NCBI GenBank assembly: GCA_904395885.1
Contig: CAJFOF010000057.1
Coordinates: 1 to 37,585, forward strand
DNA length: 37,585 bases
Reading direction: 5' to 3'
From: an uncultured Lachnospiraceae bacterium
GTDB lineage: Bacteria; Bacillota; Clostridia; Lachnospirales; Lachnospiraceae
Position 1 is the stretch's first letter, and every line of letters starts with the position of its first letter. The notes under the pieces are model-generated. The model was given only the letters and a program-made list of their open reading frames with translations. It searched no databases and was not told the origin of the DNA. Below are positions 37,566 to 37,585 of the stretch, in pieces. Made by a program: the position numbers and the translations under genes.

Positions 37566-37585
37566 GCACTAAATTCAGCCAGAGG

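Noticed and set aside
1-37585. Mobile element, phage or CRISPR array
   Set aside because: No transposase, integrase, phage structural gene, target-site duplication or regularly spaced repeat was seen.

Overview
The window looks like a chromosomal segment from a Gram-positive anaerobe of the class Clostridia, most likely Lachnospiraceae. The evidence is a pyruvate formate-lyase operon with a small 2[4Fe-4S] ferredoxin, a monoderm-type Tad/Flp pilus operon without secretin or RcpC genes, DUF5702, DUF6382, DUF1858 and DUF6147 families, strong AGGAGG ribosome sites, TTGACA-17-TATAAT promoters and moderate GC. No rRNA, insertion sequence, phage gene or CRISPR array was seen. The genus cannot be fixed from sequence alone.

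Layout. 1-2963: trmB, two thioredoxins, tRNA-Lys(CUU), and a Crp/Fnr-family regulator convergent with the second thioredoxin. 2964-3739: an AT-rich, gene-free stretch holding a perfect consensus promoter and, about 370 nt later, a strong hairpin, which together suggest a structured RNA of roughly 410 nt. 3740-8552: a secreted four-repeat PG-binding NlpC/P60 hydrolase facing a histidine kinase/response regulator pair. 8698-12634 (minus): an ArsR-type regulator, a YaaL-like protein, a GH13 enzyme and glgB, which looks like a glycogen or maltodextrin operon. 13034-23303: the Tad-type operon, with two prepilin peptidases, TadZ, TadA, TadB, TadC with an extracytoplasmic Ig-like insert, an Flp1 pilin, a DUF5702 protein, two TadE-like pseudopilins and a membrane FHA protein. 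23445-27701: rhomboid protease, HIT protein, ECF-like sigma factor, an inverted murG, a putative anti-sigma factor and a secreted DUF6147 protein. 27882-29703: a MerR-like protein, a C26 amidotransferase and a ferredoxin. 29795-33239 (minus): pflB, orf86, glycyl-radical protein and pflA. 33443-37585: a DUF1858 protein, an orphan regulated promoter, mecA, a Ser/Thr kinase with P-loop domains, a small hypothetical gene, and a palindromic promoter running to the window edge.

Two things stand out. First, pyruvate formate-lyase is split. The 685-residue catalytic chain stops before the glycyl-radical domain. That domain is encoded separately as an 81-residue protein, and a second, radical-less copy (86 residues) lies between them. 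Second, the Tad operon ends in a phosphothreonine-binding FHA membrane protein. About 12 kb away a eukaryotic-type kinase carries a C-terminal CpaE/TadZ-like P-loop relic, followed in the -1 frame by another P-loop domain that has no usable start codon of its own. This suggests a kinase/FHA/TadZ-like control module for pilus biogenesis and possible programmed frameshifting.
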